A DNA stretch of 64,000 nt from NCBI GenBank assembly GCA_041658205.1, contig JBBAAO010000001.1, positions 1,178,001 to 1,242,000 on the forward strand, given 5' to 3'. The notes beneath the pieces are model-generated. The model did not search any database, was not told the DNA's origin, and saw only the letters and a list, made by a program, of their open reading frames with translations. This DNA comes from Bacteroidota bacterium. GTDB taxonomy: Bacteria > Bacteroidota > Ignavibacteria > UBA10030 > UBA8401. Made by a program: the position numbers and the translations under genes. This document shows, one piece after another, positions 31,475 through 40,265 of the stretch (within the stretch, counting starts at the first letter, position 1; each line of letters begins with the position of its first letter).

Positions 31475-32875
31475 ATGTCTGCAACTCTTACCCAGGCGAA
31501 AGAAACGATCGCTTCTTCCAATGGAAAGAAAATCTCGTTTACACCAGTCACCATAGCACCGACCGATGTACATAAAACTCTCTCCAAGCATATGCTTGCT
31601 GATGGGTTTGATATGGTTATCGATCTGAAAAAGAGTCAAGGTGCCTACATTTACGATTCCCGATACGGAAAAAAATTTCTGGACTTCTTTTCCTTCTTTG
31701 GATCGTCCGCATTGGGAATGAATCATCCAAAACTTGCAACACCGGAGTTTATGGAAAAACTTGCCTATGTGGCTTTGAACAAACCATCCAATTCTGATGT
31801 CTATTCTGTTGAAATGGCGGAGTTTGTCGAAACATTTGGACAGCTTGCCCAGCCGGAATATCTTCCCTATGCATTTTTTATCGACGGCGGAGCTCTTGCA
31901 AATGAGAATGCGATGAAAACTGCATTTGATTGGAAGGTGAGAAAGAACTTTGCAAAAGGGTACACAACGGAAAAGGGACACCAAGTGATTCACTTCCGCC
32001 ATTCGTTCCATGGACGAAGCGGATATACGATGTCGTTGACAAATACTGATCCGACGAAGACAAATTATTTCCCAAAATTCAAATGGCCGCGAGTTCTTAA
32101 TCCTTCAATCAAATTCCCTCTGAATGAACAGAATTTGAAACAAGTGATTGAAGATGAACAAATTGCAATCAAGCAGATCAAAGAAGCGATCATCAATAAT
32201 ACGGATGACATAGCTGCAATCATTATCGAACCGATTCAGGCAGAAGGGGGAGATAATCATTTCCGGAAAGAATTTCTGCAGGAACTTCGGACGATTTGTG
32301 ACGAGAGTGAAATCCTTCTCATATTTGATGAGGTGCAATCCGGCGTTGGTCTGACTGGAAAAATGTGGGCGCATGAATATTTTGTGAAACCAGATCTCAT
32401 GTCGTTCGGCAAGAAGACACACATTTGCGGATTTATGGCAAGCCGCCGTATTGACGATATTCTTGATAATGTGTTTAGAAAAGCGAGCCGTATTAACTCA
32501 ACGTTCGGCGGCAATCTTGTTGACATGGTCCGATCAAAAAGAATTTTTGAAATTATTCATGAAGATCATCTTGTAGAGAATGCCCGGATACAAGGTGAGT
32601 ATCTGTTAAATCAACTGGATGGACTCACACAAGAATTTCCAAAGTTAACTTCCAATCCGCGCGGTAAAGGGTTGATGTGCGCATTCGATCTTGATACAGC
32701 TCAGAACCGTAATCAATTGATTGATAAAGCATACGAAGAAGGGTTAATCTTGATCGGCTGCGGTGACCGGTCCATCCGTTTCCGAACTCCGCTGACGATT
32801 AAACAGGAAGAATTGAACGAAGGGCTCGAAATTATAAAGAACGCGTTAAAAGAATTAAACGTTGGAGAGTTATAG
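31475..32875 (+). CDS. lat: L-lysine 6-aminotransferase
   Basis: This 466-residue class III PLP aminotransferase is recognisable as lysine-epsilon aminotransferase: LADGFDMVIDLKKSQGAYIY, FLDFFSFFGSSALGMNHPKL, ALNKPSNSDVYSVEMAEFVE, YAFFIDGGALANENAMKTAF and HFRHSFHGRSGYTMSLTNTD. The cofactor Lys lies in MSFGKKTHICGFMASRR. It moves the epsilon amino group of lysine to 2-oxoglutarate, giving 2-aminoadipate semialdehyde. A good GGAG ribosome site lies 7-10 bases before the ATG. It follows the semialdehyde dehydrogenase gene by 214 bases, so the two genes make a short lysine catabolic route. Confidence 0.93.
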   Translation: MSATLTQAKETIASSNGKKISFTPVTIAPTDVHKTLSKHMLADGFDMVIDLKKSQGAYIYDSRYGKKFLDFFSFFGSSALGMNHPKLATPEFMEKLAYVALNKPSNSDVYSVEMAEFVETFGQLAQPEYLPYAFFIDGGALANENAMKTAFDWKVRKNFAKGYTTEKGHQVIHFRHSFHGRSGYTMSLTNTDPTKTNYFPKFKWPRVLNPSIKFPLNEQNLKQVIEDEQIAIKQIKEAIINNTDDIAAIIIEPIQAEGGDNHFRKEFLQELRTICDESEILLIFDEVQSGVGLTGKMWAHEYFVKPDLMSFGKKTHICGFMASRRIDDILDNVFRKASRINSTFGGNLVDMVRSKRIFEIIHEDHLVENARIQGEYLLNQLDGLTQEFPKLTSNPRGKGLMCAFDLDTAQNRNQLIDKAYEEGLILIGCGDRSIRFRTPLTIKQEELNEGLEIIKNALKELNVGEL

Positions 32876-32931
32876 TCATTCTTCTGTAGACATCTGAAGT
32901 ATATAAAAATTAGCGATATAGATAAAAGAAG

Positions 32932-33777
32932 ATGGAAACGACCGAACAACATAATGACAATCCTTTAGCATTAAACATGCGCACTGTGCGTTTGATGCTT
33001 GTCCAATTCATTAAGGATGAAGTACAAAATGCCGGATTCACAAAGGCAGTTATTGGACTTTCGGGAGGGATTGATTCAGCTGTATCAACATATCTGGCCG
33101 TTGAAGCACTGGGAGCAAAGAATGTGTTGACAGTAATGATGCCGTATAAAACCAGCAGTCCGGAAAGTGCTGCAGATGCCACGCTGGTTGCGAAGGCGTT
33201 AGGAATTCGTAACGAGCTCGTAGAGATTTCTTCCATGGTGGATCCGATGTTTGTGTCACAAAAGATCTCTGACAACTTGCGCAAAGGGAATATCATGGCT
33301 CGTCAGCGGATGATTGTGCTATACGATTTATCGCAAAAGGAAAAATCACTGGTCATCGGTACATCCAATAAAACAGAAACAATGTTAGGTTATGGAACAC
33401 TTTTCGGCGACATGGCGTGCGCAATTAATCCACTGGGGGATCTCTATAAAACACATGTTTGGGCTTTAGCGGAGGAACTTGGTATACCCCGAAAATTGAT
33501 TGAGAAGAAACCGACGGCCGATCTTTGGCAAGGGCAAACAGACGAAGGGGAGTTAGGTTTTAGTTATCGGGAAGTTGACAAATTACTCTATTTTATGATT
33601 GATGAACGAAGGAATGATGAGGAATTGGAACAGATTGGGTTTGCAAAATCGTTTATTGCTACTGTTCGGCGTAAAGTCCAAATCAATCAATTCAAACGTC
33701 GCCCGCCTCTGGTTGCAAAGATCTCTCATCGAACAGTTAATGTTGATTTCCGATATGTGAGAGATTGGGGTATTTGA
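32932..33777 (+). CDS. nadE: NAD+ synthetase (ammonia-dependent)
   Basis: The protein has 281 residues, the size of stand-alone NH3-dependent NadE without a glutaminase domain. The PP-loop motif is KAVIGLSGGIDSAVSTYLAV. Other signatures are VLTVMMPYKTSSPESAADAT, NIMARQRMIVLYDLSQ, LVIGTSNKTETMLGYGTLFG and DLYKTHVWALAEELGIPRKL. It adenylates and amidates nicotinic acid adenine dinucleotide in the last step of NAD synthesis. Its TGA stop overlaps the rsmI ATG by one base (TGATG), so the two are translationally coupled. Confidence 0.96.
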   Translation: METTEQHNDNPLALNMRTVRLMLVQFIKDEVQNAGFTKAVIGLSGGIDSAVSTYLAVEALGAKNVLTVMMPYKTSSPESAADATLVAKALGIRNELVEISSMVDPMFVSQKISDNLRKGNIMARQRMIVLYDLSQKEKSLVIGTSNKTETMLGYGTLFGDMACAINPLGDLYKTHVWALAEELGIPRKLIEKKPTADLWQGQTDEGELGFSYREVDKLLYFMIDERRNDEELEQIGFAKSFIATVRRKVQINQFKRRPPLVAKISHRTVNVDFRYVRDWGI

Positions 33778-34466
33778 TGGCGGAAGTAATTCAACACGGC
33801 ACGCTTTACGTTGTTCCGACACCAATCGGAAATCTGGAAGATATCACGCTCCGTGCTTTGAATGTCTTAAAAGGGGTCGACGTGATTGCCGCAGAAGATA
33901 CAAGGATGACAAAATTTCTGCTCGATCATTATGGAATTGAAAAACCGTTACTCAGTTTTTATTCGCACAACGAACAGGTTCGTGTTCCACAGATTATTCA
34001 GCGATTAAAAAATGGTGATTCTGTTGCTCTCGTCTCGGATGCCGGTACCCCGGGAATTTCTGATCCAGCTCATTCGATCATTACCGCATCGATTGAGAAT
34101 AACATTACGATCATTCCACTGCCAGGAGCGACGGCGTTTGTTCCGGCACTGATTGCCAGTGGATTTTCAACACACGAATTTGTCTTTGAAGGATTCCTTC
34201 CACACAAAAAAGGAAGGAAAACAAAACTTGAACGGTTAAGCAAAGAAGAGCGGACGATTATTTTATATGAGTCAGTTCATCGCGTGGAAAAAACGTTGCG
34301 GGAGTTGTTACAATATTTTGGTGATAGAAACATTGTTGTCGTCCGGGAATTGACAAAAATATTTGAAGAAATCACACGCGGTCCAATATCTGTCGTTTTG
34401 GAGCAATATACATCAAAGACTTTAAAAGGAGAATTTGTGTTTGTGATTGAAGGGAAAAAGGAATGA
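33777..34466 (+). CDS. rsmI: 16S rRNA (cytidine1402-2'-O)-methyltransferase
   Basis: This 229-residue tetrapyrrole-methylase-fold enzyme has the RsmI signatures TLYVVPTPIGNLEDITLRAL, IAAEDTRMTKFLLDHYGIEK, SFYSHNEQVRVPQI and ALVSDAGTPGISDPAHSII. The ATG at 33777, inside the nadE stop, is preferred over the in-frame TTG at 33765. It methylates the ribose of C1402 in the decoding centre. It overlaps the following gene by 4 bases (or by none if the later start is right) and marks the upstream edge of the envelope gene series. Confidence 0.96.
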   Translation: MAEVIQHGTLYVVPTPIGNLEDITLRALNVLKGVDVIAAEDTRMTKFLLDHYGIEKPLLSFYSHNEQVRVPQIIQRLKNGDSVALVSDAGTPGISDPAHSIITASIENNITIIPLPGATAFVPALIASGFSTHEFVFEGFLPHKKGRKTKLERLSKEERTIILYESVHRVEKTLRELLQYFGDRNIVVVRELTKIFEEITRGPISVVLEQYTSKTLKGEFVFVIEGKKE

Positions 34467-34558
34467 TGAACAAAGAAGTTTTTCCGGTGAGCCTGATTAC
34501 TTCTTTTTTTAAGAGAAACGTTTCATTCTTAGAATCATTTTCATCGTTTCATTGTTCA

Positions 34559-36286
34559 ATGATAAAACTCTACTATTTAGTTGCCGCATTACTCATCGTA
34601 CCAGAATGTCTTTTTTCATATGCTCCTGTTGATTCGCTTATCTATAATTTTAGTTTTACTGACACGACTAAATATGATCCGGTATTATCGTTCGACTTCG
34701 ATATAAAATCGCAGCCGGGAAATATTATTCTTGCACCGGGTAAAACTAAAAACCTTGCCGCCAACTCTCTCATGAAAGCGTATTATTCCGGTTCCTTTCC
34801 ACTCAATTCCGAACAGAAGCCGGACACAAACAAGATCAATGCAGAAAAATTACACGACAATAATTTCTTTACCTATGTTGAATTTCCAACTCCGTCGAAT
34901 GTCGGCACACAAATTAAGATTGATCTTCGAGTCGTAAGAATTGTCGACAGTATTGTTGTGTTCGGATTAGGAAATACACCCGGGACAGGTTTTAATCTGC
35001 GACCGATAGCGTTTTCCTATTATGCAGGCATTGATTCCAATAGACAATCGAGAGTCTTTCAGGAATTCAATAATCTTGACTCTGCGAGGCATGTTGCAAC
35101 TATTCCAGATCCTCAGCCTGTTCAATACATCACATTTGAATTGGATAAACAATCGCCGAACCTTTCAACAGTAATCTCGGAATTCAAAATATTTGGTCAA
35201 GGATATGTTGTTAACGCGGCATATGTGTCAAAAGTAGATTCAACCGGAGCGTTACCGGCAAATTTTGCCAATGTTTTTTTAGATGCAGATATTCCATTAG
35301 GTACGATCGTCTCATTTGAGATGAGGACTGGATCGAAAAATATTGTTGACAGTCTTTCTTGGTCGAATTGGTCGGCACCTATTGATTTTAATTCTTCTAC
35401 AAGCAGTACAAAAGGTGCTCAGTTATTTGTAGCAGAACCGAGAAAATATTTTCAATACCGTTTGAGTTTAAGAACCACTACCGTTCAAACCCCAAAAATT
35501 CGTGGGGTAAAATTCGTGTACCAGCAAAATTTACTTGCGGACTCAACGGTTGCAAGTATTAATCCCGATACGGTGAATGTGCTCAGTGCATCGGTATTGA
35601 CCTATAGAATCAAAACGAATATTTCCCCGACATCGCTTGGAATTGACACCGTAAAGATTCAAACTCCAAGTCCTTCCATTGTCAGAAGTGTTTCCGTCAA
35701 CGGAAGTCCTGTTCAGTATCAATATGTCCCTTCCTCTACTGCTATAGTTATCGGATTTCCACAAACGATTAAAACTTCATCGAATATAGATATCGTTTTT
35801 TCCACAAAGATGATTGAAAGCGGTAGTTTCCCATCGGAAGTTATAAGCAAAAATGCCGCATGGAATCCACAAACGGTGGATGCAACGAAAGAAGGAATTG
35901 GTTTTAGCTGGTCAGTCACCGCTGCGGGTGTTCCGCTCACTCCGCTGGTCGATGTGCTTATTGATCCCAATCCATTCACTCCGAATAATGACGGCAAAAA
36001 TGATATTACGCTGATTGATTTTTCGGTCACAAAAATTGAAATATCGAAACCGCTTCGAATAAAAATTTTCGATCTCAGCGGACGAAAAATTCGAACCGTA
36101 GCCGACGTCCTTTCCGGAGTCAATCCGTATTTTGGTGATCCTCGAAAAGGGGGAAGCGCATTTGTATGGGATGGAAATGATGATAATGGAAAACGAGTTC
36201 GTCCCGGAGTTTACATTGTTCAAATTTCATTGGATGTGGATAACGGCGGTCAGGTTGTGACAAAATCTGTTGTGGTAGCATATTAA
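34559..36286 (+). CDS. Secreted protein of unknown function with FlgD-like C-terminal domain
   Basis: The start at 34559 gives 575 residues with a clear signal peptide (MIKLYYLVAALLIVPECLFS). An earlier ATG at 34463, overlapping rsmI and just after AAGGA, would add 32 residues before the signal, so the start is uncertain. The protein is beta-rich throughout. The C-terminal 110 residues match a FlgD-like/gliding-associated tail: VLIDPNPFTPNNDGKNDITL, then IKIFDLSGRKIRTVADV, FVWDGNDDNGKRVRPGVYIV. It differs from the NYPNPFNP sorting domains of the other cargo proteins, so T9SS export is possible but less sure. It is the first gene of a tightly packed envelope series (34.5-45.6 kb). No enzyme motif was found. 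Confidence 0.75.
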   Translation: MIKLYYLVAALLIVPECLFSYAPVDSLIYNFSFTDTTKYDPVLSFDFDIKSQPGNIILAPGKTKNLAANSLMKAYYSGSFPLNSEQKPDTNKINAEKLHDNNFFTYVEFPTPSNVGTQIKIDLRVVRIVDSIVVFGLGNTPGTGFNLRPIAFSYYAGIDSNRQSRVFQEFNNLDSARHVATIPDPQPVQYITFELDKQSPNLSTVISEFKIFGQGYVVNAAYVSKVDSTGALPANFANVFLDADIPLGTIVSFEMRTGSKNIVDSLSWSNWSAPIDFNSSTSSTKGAQLFVAEPRKYFQYRLSLRTTTVQTPKIRGVKFVYQQNLLADSTVASINPDTVNVLSASVLTYRIKTNISPTSLGIDTVKIQTPSPSIVRSVSVNGSPVQYQYVPSSTAIVIGFPQTIKTSSNIDIVFSTKMIESGSFPSEVISKNAAWNPQTVDATKEGIGFSWSVTAAGVPLTPLVDVLIDPNPFTPNNDGKNDITLIDFSVTKIEISKPLRIKIFDLSGRKIRTVADVLSGVNPYFGDPRKGGSAFVWDGNDDNGKRVRPGVYIVQISLDVDNGGQVVTKSVVVAY

Positions 36287-36293
36287 AGTATTT

Positions 36294-37226
36294 ATGAAAA
36301 AGTGTTTTCTTATATCGTGTTTTTTGTTCGGATGCGCAGTGAACGCATTCGCGCAGGCGTTTGTGGATAAAGGGTATCATCCGAAATCCAATGCTGTTGG
36401 GCATGCTGTTACTGCCATGACAAACGATGCATCGCTCATGTTCTATAATCCTGCTGCAATCGGTTTTGTGACATCCGGAAATGTTTTCACGAGTTATTCA
36501 AATCTCTATCCGGATATCATCGATGAAAATATGAATTTGATTAATGCAGGGGGAGCGTATTCACTTGGCAGCATTGGCGTGATTGGGATTGGCGTTTCGC
36601 AGTTCTCACCGAATTTTTGGAGTGAACAGATGTTTGTCGGTTCATTTGCCACACGAATGTTTTTAGAAGATCTTTCGCTTGGCGCCAATGTCAAAATTCT
36701 GCGATGGAGTGCCGAAGCACCGAAGGGAGACAACGCAGTACCCGAGCCTTCATTATCCTACGGAGGTTTCACGTTCGATCTTGGAGCAACATATGTATTT
36801 CGCGAAGTGATGGAGGAAAATGATTTTCAGGTTGGAGCATCCATCATTAATCTGACACAACCATCTGTTGCCAGTAATGGTTCATCGGATGCGGTTCTTC
36901 CGATGGAGATCCATACCGGTGCTGCATACATTTCCCGAAAATTCAACTATACAATTCTTGGCGGAATGGCATTCATAAATGGAGAAATGAAAGTCTCCAT
37001 AGGAACTGAGATTAATGCTTTGCAAACCTCCGTTGCAGGAATTGAAAGCATTTTTTATGTCCGTTTTGGCGGAGGGAAAATAACTGTCAAAGATTCTCAG
37101 GGGGAATATAATGCAGGATTCGGATTGAAAGTTGAAAAGTTATCGATCGATTATTCGTATTCCTATCAAGCGTTTATTACTCAAGTAGGGGGAATATCAT
37201 CCATAGCACTCGGTTATGAATTTTAG
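36294..37226 (+). CDS. PorV/PorQ-family outer-membrane beta-barrel protein
   Basis: This 310-residue protein starts with a signal peptide (MKKCFLISCFLFGCAVNAFA). AVGHAVTAMTNDASLMFYNP, then AAIGFVTSGNVFTSYSNLYP, is the diagnostic start of the PorV/PorQ (UPF0164-like) barrels. Alternating beta strands continue to the terminal LSIDYSYSYQAF and GISSIALGYEF. In T9SS, PorV carries cargo from the translocon to the attachment complex and PorQ works with the sortase PorU. Other family members have unknown partners. Here it is embedded between a FlgD-tail protein and a large barrel-like protein, so it may serve this cluster. It ends just after the next gene's earliest possible start. Confidence 0.85.
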   Translation: MKKCFLISCFLFGCAVNAFAQAFVDKGYHPKSNAVGHAVTAMTNDASLMFYNPAAIGFVTSGNVFTSYSNLYPDIIDENMNLINAGGAYSLGSIGVIGIGVSQFSPNFWSEQMFVGSFATRMFLEDLSLGANVKILRWSAEAPKGDNAVPEPSLSYGGFTFDLGATYVFREVMEENDFQVGASIINLTQPSVASNGSSDAVLPMEIHTGAAYISRKFNYTILGGMAFINGEMKVSIGTEINALQTSVAGIESIFYVRFGGGKITVKDSQGEYNAGFGLKVEKLSIDYSYSYQAFITQVGGISSIALGYEF

Positions 37227-37236
37227 TATACAAATA

Positions 37237-40200
37237 ATGAAATATTTTTTTCTGCTAACACTTTTTATTTCTCTCTTTCCGATTGAAACGTTTGCTCAGT
37301 TCATTAGCCGCGATGAAATCAAAGGGAATGAAGGGTACGCCAATTACTCAGGACGAAATTACGAAAATTACAGCATTCAATTTAATAAACGGAAGATTTA
37401 CGATAATTTTGGAAATTTTTTGGTTGACGGACTTTCGGTGTATGAGCTTGGAGAATCGCAGAATCAATTCATTAGTCCTACGTTTGGCGGAAGTGATGTT
37501 CAAAAATCAAAATATTATAATCTCTGGTTCAATAATTTATTGATCGGTAGTGACCAGTATGGGGGTTTTGCTTCCCGAATAATGCTTGGTGAAGCGATCA
37601 GGACAAAATTTACCTCGTTAACATTTGATAAAGCACGTTTTAACGGTATCCGTTGGGACGGGGCGACAAATAAATATCGCGGTTCGTTGGTGGCGTCGCG
37701 TGTTTCCGATCCTGTCCGTATTCGTTTTGATGCAACAAACCTTCCAAATTCTATCGCCCGTCCGCGGGATTGGTCCGTGTATATGTTTGGCGGACATTTT
37801 GAAACAGACCTTGGTGATGTTTTGACTATCGGTGCAACGTATGTCAATCAACATCAGCGGCATAGTTCTATCAATAGCAATGATGGTTCATCAAAAGGTG
37901 ATGTGTCCAATGCTGTACCAAGAATAATTTTTATTCGGGTTAGGGACGATTCTCCAAGCGATAATTCAGGTCCGATTGTTTATGCTATACCGAAACTGAT
38001 TATTAATGGGAAAGAACATCCTACCGTAAATATTAATAAAAGTTTGCCGAGTCAGTTTGCGACAAATTTGAACAATCCTATTCAATACTATGTTTTTCGT
38101 CGCACGGAAACTACCAGAAGTTTTACGATTGATGACGATCTATATACAGAAGGTGCAGGAACGTATGATGATCCTGTGTATGGAACCATCCCTCAAAATA
38201 AATCATACTACCAGGCATATTTACGAGAATGGGGTGGATCGAATGCTCCAACATATCCGATTAGTACATCCGGCGGGAATTCAATTGTGTATGCGTTCAT
38301 AATGCCGTTCTATACAGAATCTGCAACTTTTCAATTACTTCTGGCAAACGATTATGCTTTGGATGCAGCGCAAGACTGGGTGTTACGCAGCGATGAATAT
38401 CCGACAGAACGATTAAATTTATATCCCGATCATACAAGTTCATTAACGCAGGGAAGACCAACACCCTTCTTTACCGTAGAACGTGCAAATGGGAACGTGC
38501 AGGATGCATCGAACAAACGGTGGGTGACATACTCCTATGGTTTAAACACGGGGATGTCTATTTATGGAATGAATTTCAAATTCAAGTGGAATGGATTTGA
38601 TCTTGAAGGTGAGTACAACACCAGTACTTCGTTTAGAAAATATCCATTGTTAGCAACACCGCATCTGGAACGAAAAGGAGAAGCATTTTTTATTCGGGGA
38701 ACCAAAGAGATCGGTCGGTTGACACTTGGAGGAGAACGATATAGAATAGAACCATGGTACGGCACGGCATTGGATGTGTATATGCTGGAGAACAGTTACT
38801 ACAGCAGTCAAGCACTTGGAGCCAATGTCATTACGTATACACCTCCGGACCTTTATGGATATACGGCTGATGACGTAAGCAGACCAATTACAAACAATCT
38901 GTTACCCGGCGGAGCATATTTTTCTCTTGTTGATGATAATGATGATAACGATCGATGGGAGGATGGATTTTATTTTTACAACGCTGTACCGACTGGAATT
39001 TTTGTCCGCAATTTGGATGTGATTAATTCCGATGGAAATCCAAACAGTCCGAATGTCCATCCATACAATTTAGGATATCGACAAAATAATAATGAACTCT
39101 CCGGATTAAGTGATATTATCAGAAAACCGGATACAGGAATTTTCCCCGGGAAGGACCGTGATCGGGATGGAATTCCGGACGATGATAGAAACTCAAACGG
39201 TCTGCCCGATTACACTGAAGATTTTATGACGTATTATAGTGATCCGCCGTCGTTTGAGGCGGGTGACGATTGGAACAATAATTCTGTCATCGATAACCAG
39301 GAAAACGATATTTACCCGGATTATCCGTACACGCCGGATATCGACGGATACCATTATTTCATGACATTCGAAGCGATGAAAAATTTATCGTTGGGTGCCG
39401 GACTCATTCGTGAAGAAGGAATTGCGAAAGGGGGAAATAACGGTGTCAATTATTTCAAGGCAACGTACGGAATTGCCACTCCCCGGTTTGGCGCATTGGA
39501 TATATACTATACGTTGAAGCGGGTTCGGGATAACATTGCTAATGACGGTTTCCAATTTGCAGGAACAATCCAGGCAGATCCGACCCCGGCATTTGTTCGG
39601 GATGCACGGAATTATCGCAACAGCCTTTCACATATCATTTATCTTGGTACAAAATACACGCAGATACCGAATCTCAATATTGAAAACAATGTTCGATTTG
39701 AATCGAATAATAAATTTATTGTCGGAACTCCTACGCTGGACGAACTGGACTTTGGTCCGTTGATTGACGAACAGTTTGAGGGAAGATTAACCTCGCTTGC
39801 GCTGGTAAATAAAATTGATTACACGTATTCCTTCTTTGCCAATACCATGCGATTGCGGCCGCAATTTAAAATCAGAACTCTGAAGATAGTATCGAATAAT
39901 ACATTCGATGATGGATCCAAAGCGACATCCATTGGAACGCATACGCAATCCTTGATTCCTATTTTACGTTTGGATTATAAATTGACCGAAAATACTGAGC
40001 TGCATTTCGGTGTGCAGGGGACATCGCTGTTTGGATTGACTGATGCATTTTTAGTGAAACAGAGAAATCTTCAAAGCGGAATTGATGATTTTAATTCATC
40101 AACATCTGCCGTATCACTTACCAATAGATCGCAGTACAGTGGATATAACATTGTCATCGATTTTGGATATAAAATTACCAACCAGGAGTTTCAACGGTAC

Positions 40201-40263
40201 GAACTGAAGGAGTTTAATTCACAATTTTCAGTGATTTATTTTACCATTTTTGCCGGATATTAA
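37237..40263 (+). CDS. Large outer-membrane protein with calcium-type DxDxDG repeats, unknown function
   Basis: The ATG at 37237 gives 1008 residues with a signal peptide (MKYFFLLTLFISLFPIETFA). An ATG at 37216 would overlap the previous gene and add 7 residues. The N-terminal 200 residues (GYANYSGRNYENYSIQFNKR, FASRIMLGEAIRTKFTSLTF) and the C-terminal 300 (amphipathic strands such as YFKATYGIATPRFGALDIYY, ending VIYFTIFAGY) look like an outer-membrane barrel. Residues about 637-710 contain thrombospondin type 3/dockerin-like acidic loops (KDRDRDGIPDDDRNSNGLPD, DWNNNSVIDNQENDIYPD) likely to bind calcium. I do not recognise the family. It lies between the PorV/PorQ-like barrel and a DUF4159-type lipoprotein in one transcription unit. 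Confidence 0.8.
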   Translation: MKYFFLLTLFISLFPIETFAQFISRDEIKGNEGYANYSGRNYENYSIQFNKRKIYDNFGNFLVDGLSVYELGESQNQFISPTFGGSDVQKSKYYNLWFNNLLIGSDQYGGFASRIMLGEAIRTKFTSLTFDKARFNGIRWDGATNKYRGSLVASRVSDPVRIRFDATNLPNSIARPRDWSVYMFGGHFETDLGDVLTIGATYVNQHQRHSSINSNDGSSKGDVSNAVPRIIFIRVRDDSPSDNSGPIVYAIPKLIINGKEHPTVNINKSLPSQFATNLNNPIQYYVFRRTETTRSFTIDDDLYTEGAGTYDDPVYGTIPQNKSYYQAYLREWGGSNAPTYPISTSGGNSIVYAFIMPFYTESATFQLLLANDYALDAAQDWVLRSDEYPTERLNLYPDHTSSLTQGRPTPFFTVERANGNVQDASNKRWVTYSYGLNTGMSIYGMNFKFKWNGFDLEGEYNTSTSFRKYPLLATPHLERKGEAFFIRGTKEIGRLTLGGERYRIEPWYGTALDVYMLENSYYSSQALGANVITYTPPDLYGYTADDVSRPITNNLLPGGAYFSLVDDNDDNDRWEDGFYFYNAVPTGIFVRNLDVINSDGNPNSPNVHPYNLGYRQNNNELSGLSDIIRKPDTGIFPGKDRDRDGIPDDDRNSNGLPDYTEDFMTYYSDPPSFEAGDDWNNNSVIDNQENDIYPDYPYTPDIDGYHYFMTFEAMKNLSLGAGLIREEGIAKGGNNGVNYFKATYGIATPRFGALDIYYTLKRVRDNIANDGFQFAGTIQADPTPAFVRDARNYRNSLSHIIYLGTKYTQIPNLNIENNVRFESNNKFIVGTPTLDELDFGPLIDEQFEGRLTSLALVNKIDYTYSFFANTMRLRPQFKIRTLKIVSNNTFDDGSKATSIGTHTQSLIPILRLDYKLTENTELHFGVQGTSLFGLTDAFLVKQRNLQSGIDDFNSSTSAVSLTNRSQYSGYNIVIDFGYKITNQEFQRYELKEFNSQFSVIYFTIFAGY

Positions 40264-40265
40264 TC

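Noticed and set aside
31472..32011. 179-codon frame opposite the lysine aminotransferase gene
   Set aside because: It is antisense to a conserved enzyme with no domain features and is cysteine- and phenylalanine-rich without pattern.
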